NCBI GenBank assembly: GCA_035944555.1
Contig: DASZAY010000031.1
Span: 186,001 to 250,000, forward strand
Direction: 5' to 3'
Origin: CADCWK01 sp035944555
GTDB lineage: Bacteria; Chloroflexota; Chloroflexia; Thermomicrobiales; UBA6265
Length of the DNA: 64,000 nt
The translations under genes were made by a program, and so were the position numbers. The notes under the pieces were generated by a model that was not told where the DNA came from, did not search any database, and saw only the letters and a list, made by a program, of their open reading frames with translations. This document shows, in pieces, positions 18,825 through 27,652 of this stretch (position 1 is its first letter; every line of letters starts with the position of its first letter).

Positions 18825-19682
18825 ATGCGTCTTACCTTCCTGGGCACGGCCGCGGCCGAGGCTTACCCGAACGCCTTCTGCGACTGCACCAATTGCGCCA
18901 CGTCCCGGGAACGTGGTGGTCGCCACATCCGGCGCCGTTCAGCTGCCCTCATCGACGACACGCTGATCATCGACCATGGCCCGGATATCCAGTGGGCGTC
19001 GGCCGGGCTCGGCATCCCACTGACGAACCTGCACTACGCCCTTCAGACCCATGAGCACTCCGACCACCTCGACCCGTTGAACTTTTTCGCGCGGAGTGAG
19101 CGCGTCGGCGTTCCCAACGGGATCCTGATGGAGTGGGTCGCGACCGATGGCGCGGTCGCGCGGACTGCGACGATCTTCGGCAAGGCGACGCTCGGTGGCC
19201 GCGACTTCCGGGATGCGGAAGTGCAGCGCCTCTTCAACGTCCGGCACCGGACCATCGCCCCGTGGGACGAGATGAGCGTCGGGCCATACCGCATCATCGC
19301 CATCCCGGCTGTTCATGACCTGACCATCACGCCATTGCTCTACGGCATCGAGCGTGACGGTCGCCGGCTGCTCTACGCGACCGATACGACGACCATGCCG
19401 GACGAGACCTGGAACTGCCTTGCCGAGCGCGGCTGGCGGTTCGACGTGGTCGTCATGGATCACACGTTCGGGACAGCCGACCGGGTGACGGGTCACCTCA
19501 ACGGGGCCGCCTTTCGGGGTCAGCTCGACACGATGCGGACTCGTGGGCTCCTGGCAGACGGTGCCCGCGCCTACGCAACCCACATCGCGCATCACAGCAA
19601 TCCTCCCCACGACGAGCTGGTCGAACTCTGCGCGGGCTGGGGCTACGACGTCGCCTGGGACGGGTTGGCAGTCGACGTCTAG
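18825..19682 (+). CDS. metallo-beta-lactamase-fold hydrolase (PhnP-like)
   Basis: 285 residues. The start GTAAAEAYPNAFCDCTNC has the cysteine pattern of PhnP-type phosphodiesterases, where it holds a structural zinc. THEHSDHLDP near 80 is the HxHxDH metal motif; further ligands are likely in AVHDL, YATDT and the final HIAHHS. Relatives hydrolyse cyclic phosphodiesters, but there is no phn cluster here, so the substrate is unknown. ATG at 18825 follows CGGAGGATCA. Its TAG stop lies inside CTAG, which also supplies the stop of the convergent SRPBCC gene. Confidence 0.85.
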   Translation: MRLTFLGTAAAEAYPNAFCDCTNCATSRERGGRHIRRRSAALIDDTLIIDHGPDIQWASAGLGIPLTNLHYALQTHEHSDHLDPLNFFARSERVGVPNGILMEWVATDGAVARTATIFGKATLGGRDFRDAEVQRLFNVRHRTIAPWDEMSVGPYRIIAIPAVHDLTITPLLYGIERDGRRLLYATDTTTMPDETWNCLAERGWRFDVVVMDHTFGTADRVTGHLNGAAFRGQLDTMRTRGLLADGARAYATHIAHHSNPPHDELVELCAGWGYDVAWDGLAVDV

Positions 19683-20152
19683 GGGCGGCCGCCGACACGG
19701 CTGGGAAGCCCGCGCAGGGTCGCCTCGATCCCGGCGGCGTTGCGGCGAGCGACCCCGAGGACCTGGTACAGCAGCTTGACCCGTCCCGCGGTGTTGTCCC
19801 AGGTCTCCGTAACCCGGGTGCGGCCGGCGTCGAGGGGTTCCAGCTCCCAGCGCCACGTGTGGCCAGCCGGGTGGCGCCACTCAATCTCCCGCCCATCCTC
19901 TAGCCGGGTCACCGTGCTGGTGATCCGGTACGGGATGCCGAACTGGCGCATCCCAACGGTGAATCGGTCACCCTGTCTGAGCCGATCCGGCCCCGACACG
20001 CCGTCGCGGACGCTGCCGGATCCGTCCAGCTCGCGATGACGACGAGGGTCGACGAGGCGAGCGAAAATCGCGTCGGCAGGGACGTCCACGACGGCTGTCC
20101 GGGAGTCGATCTCCGGGCCGCGCTCGACAGGGATAACGACGACATCGGACAC
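19679..20152 (-). CDS. SRPBCC (polyketide cyclase/START-like) protein
   Basis: 157 residues with the helix-grip layout of the SRPBCC superfamily: VDVPADAIFARLVDPRRHRE at the start, a central beta-sheet (RITSTVTRLEDGREIEWRH), and the typical RVTETWDNTAG before a long C-terminal helix. Such proteins bind hydrophobic ligands; no catalytic residue can be assigned. I chose GTG at 20152 because GGAGGG lies 6 bases upstream and the fold begins soon after; a longer frame to 20278 has no homology-like content. It is monocistronic and overlaps the convergent MBL gene by 4 bases. Confidence 0.8.
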   Translation of the reverse strand: MSDVVVIPVERGPEIDSRTAVVDVPADAIFARLVDPRRHRELDGSGSVRDGVSGPDRLRQGDRFTVGMRQFGIPYRITSTVTRLEDGREIEWRHPAGHTWRWELEPLDAGRTRVTETWDNTAGRVKLLYQVLGVARRNAAGIEATLRGLPSRVGGRP

Positions 20153-20325
20153 GGGGATCCCTCCGGCAGGTCCGGCGCCCTGGGTCTTCGTACGTTCAGA
20201 CAGCCGCACGCCGGCGATGCCGGTCACGCACGGCTTGTTCCCGTCAGATGGTGCGAGAAGCAGGCAGCGACCCGCCACTGGCGGCCGATCCCCGTCTGCT
20301 TCTGGTTAGAGCATAGTGGGGTCGC

Positions 20326-22005
20326 CTATCCCTGCTGGACGCCGGGGTTACCCGCTTCCGTGATGAGGGTGTTGATCAGATTGACCGGCGAGTCCTGCTG
20401 GCGCATGTCCTCGACCTGCCAATAGTCGGTCGTCCAGCGCTCCGGGGTGGCCTCGACGCTGGAGTAGCCGCTGTGGCGTGGGTCGAAGAACCGGATGCTC
20501 GGGTTGCGCCCCTCGCCGAGGAACTCCTCGAAGAAGATGGCCGGGTCCTCGGCGCCACCGGCGGTAATCGAGGAGCAGATGAATTCCGTCCCGAGGACCT
20601 GCGAGTTGGCGTCGCGCCAGTCGGCGAGCAGGTCGATGCCCCAGTGGCAGTGGATGTCACCGGTCAGGACGGTCAGGTTCTGGATGCCCCGACTCATGAC
20701 ATGGCCAAGGATCCGGTTACGTGCCTCCGGGTAGCCGGGCCAGGAATCCTGGAAGAACTGCTCCTGGTCGCCGTCGCCCTGCTCCAGCATGGCCATCTGG
20801 GTCTGCTGGGCGAGCACGTTCCAGGTCGAGGTGCTCGCGTCGAGGTTCCCGAGCAGCCAGCGCTCCTGGTCGGGGCCAAGCATGGTCGTGTTCGGGTCGA
20901 CGCTGGCCGGGCAGCGGACGTACGTCCCCTCGCCACAGGGCTGGTCACTGCGGTACTGCCGCCCGTCGAGAACCTGGAACTCCGCCAGGTTGCCCCACCT
21001 GATCCGGCGATAGAGTTGCATGTCCGGGCCCGTTGGCATGCTGCTGGCCCGGAGCGGCATGTGCTCGTAATAGGCCTGGTAACCGGCCGCGCGAAGGTCC
21101 TCGAACCCGACCTGCTGACGTGGGTCCTCACGCGTCAGGTTGGCGTAGTCGTTCTCGACCTCGTGGTCGTCCCACGTCACCACCCATGGCGCCGAGGCGT
21201 GGGCTGCCTGCAGGTCCGGGTCGGTCTTGTAGAGTGCGTGGCGGTTGCGGAACAGCGACAGGTCCAACAGCTCGGCGCCGCTGAAGTTTCGCGGGGCCTC
21301 GCCCTCGTAGACGCTGTAGTCGCCCGGGCCCATCTCGTAAATGTAGTCGCCCAGGTTGAAGACGAGGTCGAAGCGCTGCTCGGCCAGGTGCCGATAGGCG
21401 GCGAAGTAGCCGTGCTCGTAGTGCGCGCAGGATGTGAACGCGAAGCGGACCGAGTCGACAGCGGCCCCGGCGGCCGGTGCGGTTCGGGTGCGCCCGACCG
21501 GGCTCTCCTCACCACCGACCATGAATCGGTAGTAGTACTCCGTCGCCGGCTGGAGCCCCGTGACGTCGACGTGGACGCTGTGCGCCAGCTGCGGTGAAGC
21601 GATGGTCGTGCCCGACTGGACCAGCGAGGCGAAGGACTCGTCTGACGCGAGTTCCCAGCGCACCTCGTAGGGGATGTTGTCCATCCCGCCCCCGTCACGT
21701 GGGGTCGGTGCCAGGCGGGTCCAGAGCACCACGCCGTCGGGCAGCGGGTCACCAGACGCGACGCCGAGGGTGAACGGGGTGGAGGCGAAGCGGGCAGAGG
21801 CGCTGGGCGTGGCGCCATAGGCTGGTGCGGTCAGGTCCGGGACCGGGGTGCCCATTGCGTCCTGAGCGATGATCCGGGTGCTGAGCCCCGGCAGGCTGAC
21901 GGCGACGACGGTCGCCCCGCCCAGAAGCAGGCGACGGCGGTTGGCGCGGGCGACGAGCAGCTCTTCGAAGCGACGGCGATTGGTCTGGAGGTCGACAGAG
22001 CGCAT
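20326..22005 (-). CDS. phoD: PhoD-family alkaline phosphatase/phosphodiesterase, Tat-exported
   Basis: 559 residues. Twin-arginine signal near 23-50 (ANRRRLLLGGATVVAVSLPG). A fibronectin-like PhoD N-terminal domain follows (LGVASGDPLPDGVVLWTRL). The metallophosphatase core has FTSCAHYEHGYFAAYRHL, FNLGDYIYEMG, WDDHEVENDYAN, LDGRQYRSDQPC and LTGDIHCHWG, the metal-binding strands of PhoD enzymes that use Fe and Ca. It acts outside the membrane to release phosphate. ATG at 22005 follows GAGGACCGCC. No PhoB-box could be recognised in the 239 bases upstream, and no phosphate transport gene is near. Confidence 0.92.
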   Translation of the reverse strand: MRSVDLQTNRRRFEELLVARANRRRLLLGGATVVAVSLPGLSTRIIAQDAMGTPVPDLTAPAYGATPSASARFASTPFTLGVASGDPLPDGVVLWTRLAPTPRDGGGMDNIPYEVRWELASDESFASLVQSGTTIASPQLAHSVHVDVTGLQPATEYYYRFMVGGEESPVGRTRTAPAAGAAVDSVRFAFTSCAHYEHGYFAAYRHLAEQRFDLVFNLGDYIYEMGPGDYSVYEGEAPRNFSGAELLDLSLFRNRHALYKTDPDLQAAHASAPWVVTWDDHEVENDYANLTREDPRQQVGFEDLRAAGYQAYYEHMPLRASSMPTGPDMQLYRRIRWGNLAEFQVLDGRQYRSDQPCGEGTYVRCPASVDPNTTMLGPDQERWLLGNLDASTSTWNVLAQQTQMAMLEQGDGDQEQFFQDSWPGYPEARNRILGHVMSRGIQNLTVLTGDIHCHWGIDLLADWRDANSQVLGTEFICSSITAGGAEDPAIFFEEFLGEGRNPSIRFFDPRHSGYSSVEATPERWTTDYWQVEDMRQQDSPVNLINTLITEAGNPGVQQG

Positions 22006-22244
22006 GGCGGTCCTCGCTGGCTCCGATCAGCCGGAGATCGCCTGGTCGGAATCAATCGTGGCAGGTCGCGCTCCCACCCTACGCCGGACAGGCATGCCAG
22101 CACGTTAAGCCGGAACAAAGGCTCGCTCGCGTGACGTGTCGTCCGCCCGGTGCAGAGAGCGTCCCAGCTGCGCCCGCGTCTTCTGAGACACGCCGACGAA
22201 TGCCATGTCCGTGCGGGGACACGCCGAGCGCGGTTGGCGAAGGG

Positions 22245-23432
22245 TCAGTCGGTGCCGTCTACAGACTGGTCACCGAGAGAGAGCATCAGCCGGTTGGCCC
22301 AGGCGAACATGGCGGCAGCGTGGCCGACATCGAGGAGCTCGAGATCAGAGAGGCCGGCAGACCGAGCGAGGGTCAGGTCTGTCACGGAGAAGCCGTCCGG
22401 GTCACGCGCCAGCCGGGCCGACAGCGCGACGATCGCCGCCTGGCGCGCGGGCAGTCCGGTGGGGTCACCAGCAAGAACCGTGTCGACCTGGTCCGCGTCA
22501 CCACCGGACCGGACGAACGCCCGGGCATGGACCGACGCGCAGTAAACGCACCCGGTGACGCGACTGGTCACGACGGCGGCCAGTTCCAGGTCGGCCGCCG
22601 GGGCGCCGCCTTCGGTCGTCTTGTCCCGGAGCGTCTCGGGAAACAGCTGGTGCCGGCTCCGGAGCACCGCGGGGTCATGAGCCAGCGTCGCCCAGTAGGT
22701 CCGCCCCGTCTTTCGCGCTCCGGCGATCTCCGCGACGATCTCCAGTTGCTCGGGCGTCGCGTCGCCATCATCGACCGTCTCGATCCGCGGCACCCAGTCG
22801 ACGACGCGGCGGGTGAACGCCGGCAGTTGGACGGCCTCATCGTCCGCGTCGGTCCGCAGCAGGTCGTTTGACACCGGCCGAGATCCGTCCACGACTGGGG
22901 CCTGGTCGAGTGCTCGCAGTAGCGCGACCACGCGGACCTGGTAGGCGACGAACGCGACCAGCTGCAAGAGGGTCACGATCGCCCGGGTCGTTAACCCGCC
23001 GGCGCGAAGCGCGTCGATGTCCGCCTGGGCTGTCTGGGCCGGGAGCCCGGTGAGCAGGTCGGTATGGCGAAGGATGACGCGGTCGCGCGGGTCCAGCCAT
23101 CCTGAGCCGCCAGGGTAGGCCTCGACGAGATGATCGATCCGCTCCCGAGTCCGGCGGGCGTCCGGTCCGGGATGGACCGCGGCGACCAGGCGCTCCCGAT
23201 ACCACTCCCGCGCCGGGCCACGTCCGGAGAGCAAGGCCGCCCGGAATCCGGCAAGCGCCCGCTCATGCAGGTTCAGGTCGACCGGGTCGACTGCGTCGAA
23301 CAGGGCATCGTAGTTGGCCTGGCTGGCCCGCGTCAGTCCGGGACGCGCCTCCCGCAGCGTAGCGACCGGGCCGTCCGGCGCGATCCCGGCGAGGCGACCG
23401 ATGATGTCCGTGTGGTCATGATCGGTTGGCAT
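22245..23432 (-). CDS. two-domain CMD/AhpD-like protein
   Basis: 395 residues. The C-terminal half carries the AhpD/carboxymuconolactone-decarboxylase motif GCVYCASVHARAF (CxxC followed by His), the redox site of alkylhydroperoxidase-like proteins. The N-terminal half (from NYDALFDAVDP) is a related helical domain without the cysteine pair. This plan is that of a CMD-domain family found next to lipid- or sulfur-oxidising genes in other bacteria; here there are no such neighbours. A thiol peroxidase role is plausible. ATG at 23432 follows GGGGAGAGACC. It is followed by phoD after 239 bases, and lies 29 bases after the sensor kinase gene, possibly co-transcribed with it. Confidence 0.82.
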   Translation of the reverse strand: MPTDHDHTDIIGRLAGIAPDGPVATLREARPGLTRASQANYDALFDAVDPVDLNLHERALAGFRAALLSGRGPAREWYRERLVAAVHPGPDARRTRERIDHLVEAYPGGSGWLDPRDRVILRHTDLLTGLPAQTAQADIDALRAGGLTTRAIVTLLQLVAFVAYQVRVVALLRALDQAPVVDGSRPVSNDLLRTDADDEAVQLPAFTRRVVDWVPRIETVDDGDATPEQLEIVAEIAGARKTGRTYWATLAHDPAVLRSRHQLFPETLRDKTTEGGAPAADLELAAVVTSRVTGCVYCASVHARAFVRSGGDADQVDTVLAGDPTGLPARQAAIVALSARLARDPDGFSVTDLTLARSAGLSDLELLDVGHAAAMFAWANRLMLSLGDQSVDGTD

Positions 23433-23461
23433 GCTGGTCTCTCCCCGGTGGATCCCCGGGC

Positions 23462-25456
23462 TCAGAACCCGGCGACGCTGTTGAGCTTCCGCATCAGCCG
23501 GGTCCGGAAGTGCGCCACGGCGGTACCGGATGGGTCGGCACGCTTGCCTGCATCACTCCCGGCACCTCCCGGTCGACGAGCGACCTCGGTGCCGACTGGC
23601 CGGACGCGCCGTGGCGGGCGACGGCTGGTCGGGGTCCCGGCGGTCATCTTCCGGTCCAGGATGACGGAGGTACCCAGTCCGGGAGTGGATTCGATGTGCA
23701 GAGTTGCTCCGATGGCGGCAGCGCGCTCGCGCATGCTGAGCAGGCCCAGGGATGTCGGCCGGCTTGCCTGCTCCGGATCGAACCCGGCCCCATTGTCCCG
23801 GATCATGACCTGGAACTGGCCATCGAAGGTATCGAGCTGGACGACCGCCTCATCCGCCCCCGAGTGACGGACGATGTTGTGGAGCGCCTCCTGGACGATC
23901 CGGTAGACGGTGACGCGGATCTCCGGCGTCAGTCCTGGCGGCTCCTGCCCGGTGACGGTGATCGTAGGTGTGCTCATCCCCCCACGGCTGAAGTTGGAGA
24001 TGTAACGCTCGATCGCCGCGACCACCCCGAGGTCGTCGAGGTCGGGCGGGCGGAGATCGAAGATCACGCGGTGCAGTTCGTCGCTGGCACTTGTCAGGAG
24101 TCCTCCGATGTCGCTCAGGCCGTCCCGCTGCCGGGCCGGGTCCGGTGCCGTGGTGTCCATCAGCAGGGCGCGGCTCTGGTAGAGCGCCCCGGTGATCAGC
24201 GGCGAGACGGCGTCGTGGATCTCGCCGGCGATCCGCCGCCGCTCCTCCTCCATCGTCCGGACGTTGCGCCGGTTGAGATCGCGCAGCCGACCGGCCTGCT
24301 CCTCGCGGAGCCGGTGTGACGACTCCAGCTCCCGCACCTGACCGGAGAGTTGCTCACCCATCACCCGGACGGCGGCGTTCACCTGCCGGACTTCGCGGCC
24401 ACCATGCGCATCGAGTGGCGGCAGGTCAGCGGCCCCGGTCGACCCGTTGGCGAGATTGGTGGCCTGCCGGGCGAGCCGGTCCAGCGGCCGCACCGTGCGC
24501 GTCGCGAGGAGCCACGCGAGGAGCAAGGTCAGCAGGACGGCCAGCACGATCCCGATCACTCCACGCTGGAGGACCGCCTGGGTGGAACCGTAGGTCAGTG
24601 GCGTCGGGTTCGTCACCACGACCGTCCATGGCGACGAGTCACCGATGTCGACCGTCGCTGACACACCGACGCGCGACACGTCGTTGATGCCCTCGTACTC
24701 GAAGATCTGCTCCGTCGTGCCGGAATTGAGGTAGGCATTGAGCAGCGGCGTCCGCTCAGTCTCGGCCGCGTTGGTCGTCACGATCTGCCGATCGGCGATG
24801 ACCATGATGATGGTGTTGCCCTGAGCGAACGGGGTGAACGTCTGGCGGAGCCGGTCAACAGAGAGGAAGGCTCCGACGATCCCCGTCACCTGCCCACTGG
24901 TCTGGTCCGGCCCGAACACCGGGAACGTCAGGGCGATGAACCCGGAGCTATCGGCCGGACCGGACAGCGCCCCGGAGACAGCCATCTCCCCGGTCGTGGC
25001 CGACCGCGCCGCGGTCGCCGAGATCGCTTCAGGGAAGGCCGCCGGATCGACCGTCCCGCCCTTGACCTGATCGATCACCTGCCCCTGCTGGTTCATCAGG
25101 AACAGCCCGTTGACGTTCCGCCGGAAGTCGAAGACATTCTGGAACGCATCGGTAGTGGCCTGGATATTGGCATTGACGCGAGCAGGATCGGCCGGGACCG
25201 TCCCATTGCTGATCGCGATGGTATCCAGGATCGGGTCGGACGTCGCGAGGAGCTGGAGCACGGACGAGTTGTCCTCGAACGTTGTCTCCAGTCCCTGTGC
25301 GACGGTGTCACTGATGAAGATCTCGGTCTCGATCATCTGGTCGAGAGTGTTCTCGAGACTCTGGTAGATGATGTACGCCACGACCGCGAGGATCGGCAGC
25401 AGCGACACCATGGCCAGCACGACGATGCGGGTCCGCAGCGACCATGTGCCGATCAT
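23462..25456 (-). CDS. NarL/DesK-type sensor histidine kinase with extracellular Cache domain
   Basis: 664 residues. Membrane segment near 10-32, then an extracellular region of about 260 residues that looks like a double Cache ligand sensor, then a second membrane segment near 300-325, HAMP, and a short coiled coil. A HisKA_3 site follows, with EEERRRIAGEIHDAVSPL (phospho-acceptor His). The ATPase part has VYRIVQEALHNIVRH, DNGAGFD and GLLSMRERAAAIG. A basic, disordered tail of about 65 residues follows the ATPase domain. No response regulator is adjacent; the NarL-type regulator at 32395-33030 is the nearest candidate. ATG at 25456 is used; an in-frame TTG at 25474 is possible. Neither start has a clear ribosome-binding site. 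Confidence 0.9.
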   Translation of the reverse strand: MIGTWSLRTRIVVLAMVSLLPILAVVAYIIYQSLENTLDQMIETEIFISDTVAQGLETTFEDNSSVLQLLATSDPILDTIAISNGTVPADPARVNANIQATTDAFQNVFDFRRNVNGLFLMNQQGQVIDQVKGGTVDPAAFPEAISATAARSATTGEMAVSGALSGPADSSGFIALTFPVFGPDQTSGQVTGIVGAFLSVDRLRQTFTPFAQGNTIIMVIADRQIVTTNAAETERTPLLNAYLNSGTTEQIFEYEGINDVSRVGVSATVDIGDSSPWTVVVTNPTPLTYGSTQAVLQRGVIGIVLAVLLTLLLAWLLATRTVRPLDRLARQATNLANGSTGAADLPPLDAHGGREVRQVNAAVRVMGEQLSGQVRELESSHRLREEQAGRLRDLNRRNVRTMEEERRRIAGEIHDAVSPLITGALYQSRALLMDTTAPDPARQRDGLSDIGGLLTSASDELHRVIFDLRPPDLDDLGVVAAIERYISNFSRGGMSTPTITVTGQEPPGLTPEIRVTVYRIVQEALHNIVRHSGADEAVVQLDTFDGQFQVMIRDNGAGFDPEQASRPTSLGLLSMRERAAAIGATLHIESTPGLGTSVILDRKMTAGTPTSRRPPRRVRPVGTEVARRPGGAGSDAGKRADPSGTAVAHFRTRLMRKLNSVAGF

Positions 25457-25849
25457 GGGATGAAGGACCCGCAAGGCGCGGAACCGGGAAGCGCATGGCC
25501 CACCGCGGGCCGAGCGGGGTGATTACACGAGCGGGTTGTCGTCATAGCGTCCAATTCTCGCAGCCAACATCCCTGCATTGCATATCCATTCGGGCCGATG
25601 TGACTATCCATCCGCGCCGCTGGAGGCAGGATATGCACCGGCTCCGCGTTCCATCGCATCGGCAGACGGCCCCGGGGTACTCCCGGCCACTCAGCGCCCC
25701 CGGTTTCCCGACATCCTACCCGGCGTGGTGCACCACGCCAGTGAGCCGGGCCGATTGCAGGTCACGGGGTCGGCCGAGCCTCCGGACGGGTCACGGGTAC
25801 ACTGGCCGGTGCCAGTAGATGGAAGATGCCTAGCTCAGGAGTACGCCCG
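25457..25849. other. 393-base divergent intergenic region with an 18-bp palindrome
   Basis: It separates the sensor kinase gene from the HAD gene. The only standout element is GGCGTGGTGCACCACGCC at 25722-25739, a perfect palindrome that could be a dimeric regulator site. A TACACT -10-like hexamer at 25798-25803 precedes the HAD gene without a clear -35. No small gene is convincing. Confidence 0.45.
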
Positions 25850-26656
25850 ATGACGTCCGCCTCGACCAACCGTCCGATCACGCTCGACGACCTCGGCGAT
25901 CGCCCCATCCGGCTGGTCACTTTCGACCTGTACGATACGCTCGTCGAGCTCAAGCCGCGGCGATGGGAACGGCTGGGCAGCGCGCTGGAGCGGACCGGAT
26001 ATCCCGCCGACCTCGAGGCGCTCAAGATCGGCGACGTTGCCGGCGAGCACTACTACACGATCGAGAACGGGCGTTACCCGATCCGCGACCGCACGCCGGA
26101 CGAGCAGCACGCGTTCCGGATCGAGCACCTGCGCCAGTGGTTGGAAGCGTCAGGCGTCACCCTTGATGCCGGCGAGCTCGAGGCGGTCTATGGGCACTAC
26201 CGGGGCGAGTTCGACGTTCACGCGCAGGGCGGCGCCTACGGGGCATTCCCGGAGGTCGTCCCGGCGCTCGTTCGCCTGCGGGAGGCGGGCGTCAAGCGGG
26301 CGGTCATCTCCAACGCCGACGCCGACGTCACGGAGTTCTGCGGCCGGATGGCGTTCGCCCAGGAGATGGACGCCATCATCACATCGGCCATCGTCGGCTG
26401 GGAGAAGCCCGACCCGCGGACCTTTCACGCCGCGCTGGAGCACCCGGCCATTCAAGTCGCGCCGGAGGACGCCATCCACGTCGGCGACCAGCCGATGTCG
26501 GACGTCATCGGGTCAATTGCCATAGGGATGCGCGCGGCGCTGATCGACCGGTATCATCGCCAGGACGATGCGAAGGGTGCCGTCGTGGTCTCCACGCTGC
26601 TCAGCCTCTCGGACGCCGTCGTCCGGCACAACGCCAAGCTCGCCGCAACGACCTGA
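25850..26656 (+). CDS. HAD-superfamily hydrolase
   Basis: 268 residues. Motif I FDLYDTLV near 25-32 (nucleophile and acid aspartates), motif II ISNAD near 160, the motif III lysine in GWEKPDPRTF, and motif IV HVGDQPMSDVIGS. The helical cap of about 100 residues after motif I marks subclass I (haloacid dehalogenase/phosphoglycolate phosphatase-like). The substrate is not inferable. ATG at 25850 follows AGGAG at 8 bases and is preferred to ATG at 25826. It is monocistronic and followed by a strong hairpin. Confidence 0.88.
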   Translation: MTSASTNRPITLDDLGDRPIRLVTFDLYDTLVELKPRRWERLGSALERTGYPADLEALKIGDVAGEHYYTIENGRYPIRDRTPDEQHAFRIEHLRQWLEASGVTLDAGELEAVYGHYRGEFDVHAQGGAYGAFPEVVPALVRLREAGVKRAVISNADADVTEFCGRMAFAQEMDAIITSAIVGWEKPDPRTFHAALEHPAIQVAPEDAIHVGDQPMSDVIGSIAIGMRAALIDRYHRQDDAKGAVVVSTLLSLSDAVVRHNAKLAATT

Positions 26657-26663
26657 ACGCGCA

Positions 26664-26690
26664 ACCGGCCGGGCGATACGCCCGGCCGGT
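26664..26690. terminator. strong bidirectional hairpin terminator
   Basis: Perfect 12-bp stem (ACCGGCCGGGCG / CGCCCGGCCGGT) with an ATA loop between convergent genes, 8 bases after the HAD stop and 4 bases from the AHSA1 stop. Confidence 0.7.
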
Positions 26691-26693
26691 CCG

Positions 26694-27107
26694 CTATCCC
26701 ATCGCCGCCAACCGGTCGATGACGCCGGCCCAGTGGGTCCGCATCTCCTCGCGCCGGTCCGCCGACGTCAACCGCTCGTGGTGAAACGAGATCGTGGTAC
26801 CCGTCCGCGCCTCGAAAAGCCGGATCTGGAGCGTCGATGGCTCGGCCCACTCGGTCGGGTGCCAGGTCAGACGGATCAGTTTCCCGGTCTCCAGCGAGCG
26901 CAACGCCCCGGTCGAGCCGTCGGACCCGCGCCAGCCGTCGCCGCGATTCGCGGGGAGCTCCGCACCCGGTCCGAGCCACAGGGCCAGCCCGTCCGCGCCG
27001 GTCAGCCGCCTCCAGAGCACGTCGCGTTCGACCGGCAGCGTCCGGCGAACACCGATCTCCCAGCCAGCATCCTTCGTGAGCCCGGTCGGTCGGTCGCCCT
27101 GCGTCAT
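26694..27107 (-). CDS. SRPBCC/AHSA1-like protein
   Basis: 137 residues. The order of segments fits the activator of Hsp90 ATPase homolog 1 (AHSA1)-like branch of the SRPBCC fold: VRRTLPVERDVLWRRLTGADGLALWLG, then a sheet containing LIRLTWHPTEW, and a C-terminal helix beginning REEMRTHWAGVIDRL. These small proteins are usually encoded with, and perhaps respond to, a nearby regulator. ATG at 27107 overlaps the DUF3224 stop (ATGA) and has GGGAG at 8 bases, so the two genes are translationally coupled. Function unknown. Confidence 0.82.
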   Translation of the reverse strand: MTQGDRPTGLTKDAGWEIGVRRTLPVERDVLWRRLTGADGLALWLGPGAELPANRGDGWRGSDGSTGALRSLETGKLIRLTWHPTEWAEPSTLQIRLFEARTGTTISFHHERLTSADRREEMRTHWAGVIDRLAAMG

Positions 27108-27511
27108 CCGCTGATCTCCCAGTCGAGTGTCATCGTCGTCGGGCCGGCCGTCCGGTCAGCCTCGAGCCGGGCGGTGCCCGAGATGCCTGCCAGTTCTCCC
27201 GTTCCCGAGCCGGGCTGGATCACCCCATCCGCAGTCAGGACCGGGCCATCATTCTCTCCCACCCAGCGGACGACGAACGATCCGTCCCGCCCGTCGAGAG
27301 TCCCGGTAACCTGCTCCTGCCCGCTGAACAGCACGGCGTTCTGCCCGGCGTAGGTCATCAGGTAGCGAGCGGTACCCTTGCCGATCATGTCTCCCGAGTA
27401 CATCTGGGTCGCGTCGGCCTGGATCAGTTGAATCTCACCTGGTCCTTCGACGTACGTGCTCTCCTGCCACGTCTCCGCCCCGAATGTGATCGTCGCCCGA
27501 TTGATCGCCAT
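27104..27511 (-). CDS. DUF3224-family protein
   Basis: 135 residues, mostly beta-strands with alternating polar and hydrophobic residues, matching DUF3224 proteins, which have an avidin-like barrel of unknown ligand. Segments such as GKGTARYLMTY and GELAGISGTARLEAD near the C-terminus are family marks. ATG at 27511 follows GGGAGGGTGAAGGACG. It is the first gene of a pair with the AHSA1-like gene and diverges from a WYL regulator across a region with two inverted repeats, a common arrangement for a regulator and its own target. Confidence 0.8.
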   Translation of the reverse strand: MAINRATITFGAETWQESTYVEGPGEIQLIQADATQMYSGDMIGKGTARYLMTYAGQNAVLFSGQEQVTGTLDGRDGSFVVRWVGENDGPVLTADGVIQPGSGTGELAGISGTARLEADRTAGPTTMTLDWEISG

Positions 27512-27571
27512 CGTCCTTCACCCTCCCATTGCAAATAGCGTCGCGGAGACGCTCGCTAGCCCTCTCCTGAA

Positions 27572-27606
27572 GGATGATGCCCGGTCATCCTGACAGGCGA
27601 TGTCAG
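27572..27606. promoter_or_regulatory. two abutting inverted repeats, likely WYL-regulator operator
   Basis: GGATGA (27572-27577) with TCATCC (27585-27590), and CTGACA (27590-27595) with TGTCAG (27601-27606). Both lie in the 141-base divergent gap between the DUF3224 operon and the WYL gene. Confidence 0.5.
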
Positions 27607-27652
27607 CTATCCTGTCCCGGTTCCGTTCCTGTCCCTTCTCGGAGAAATCTCG

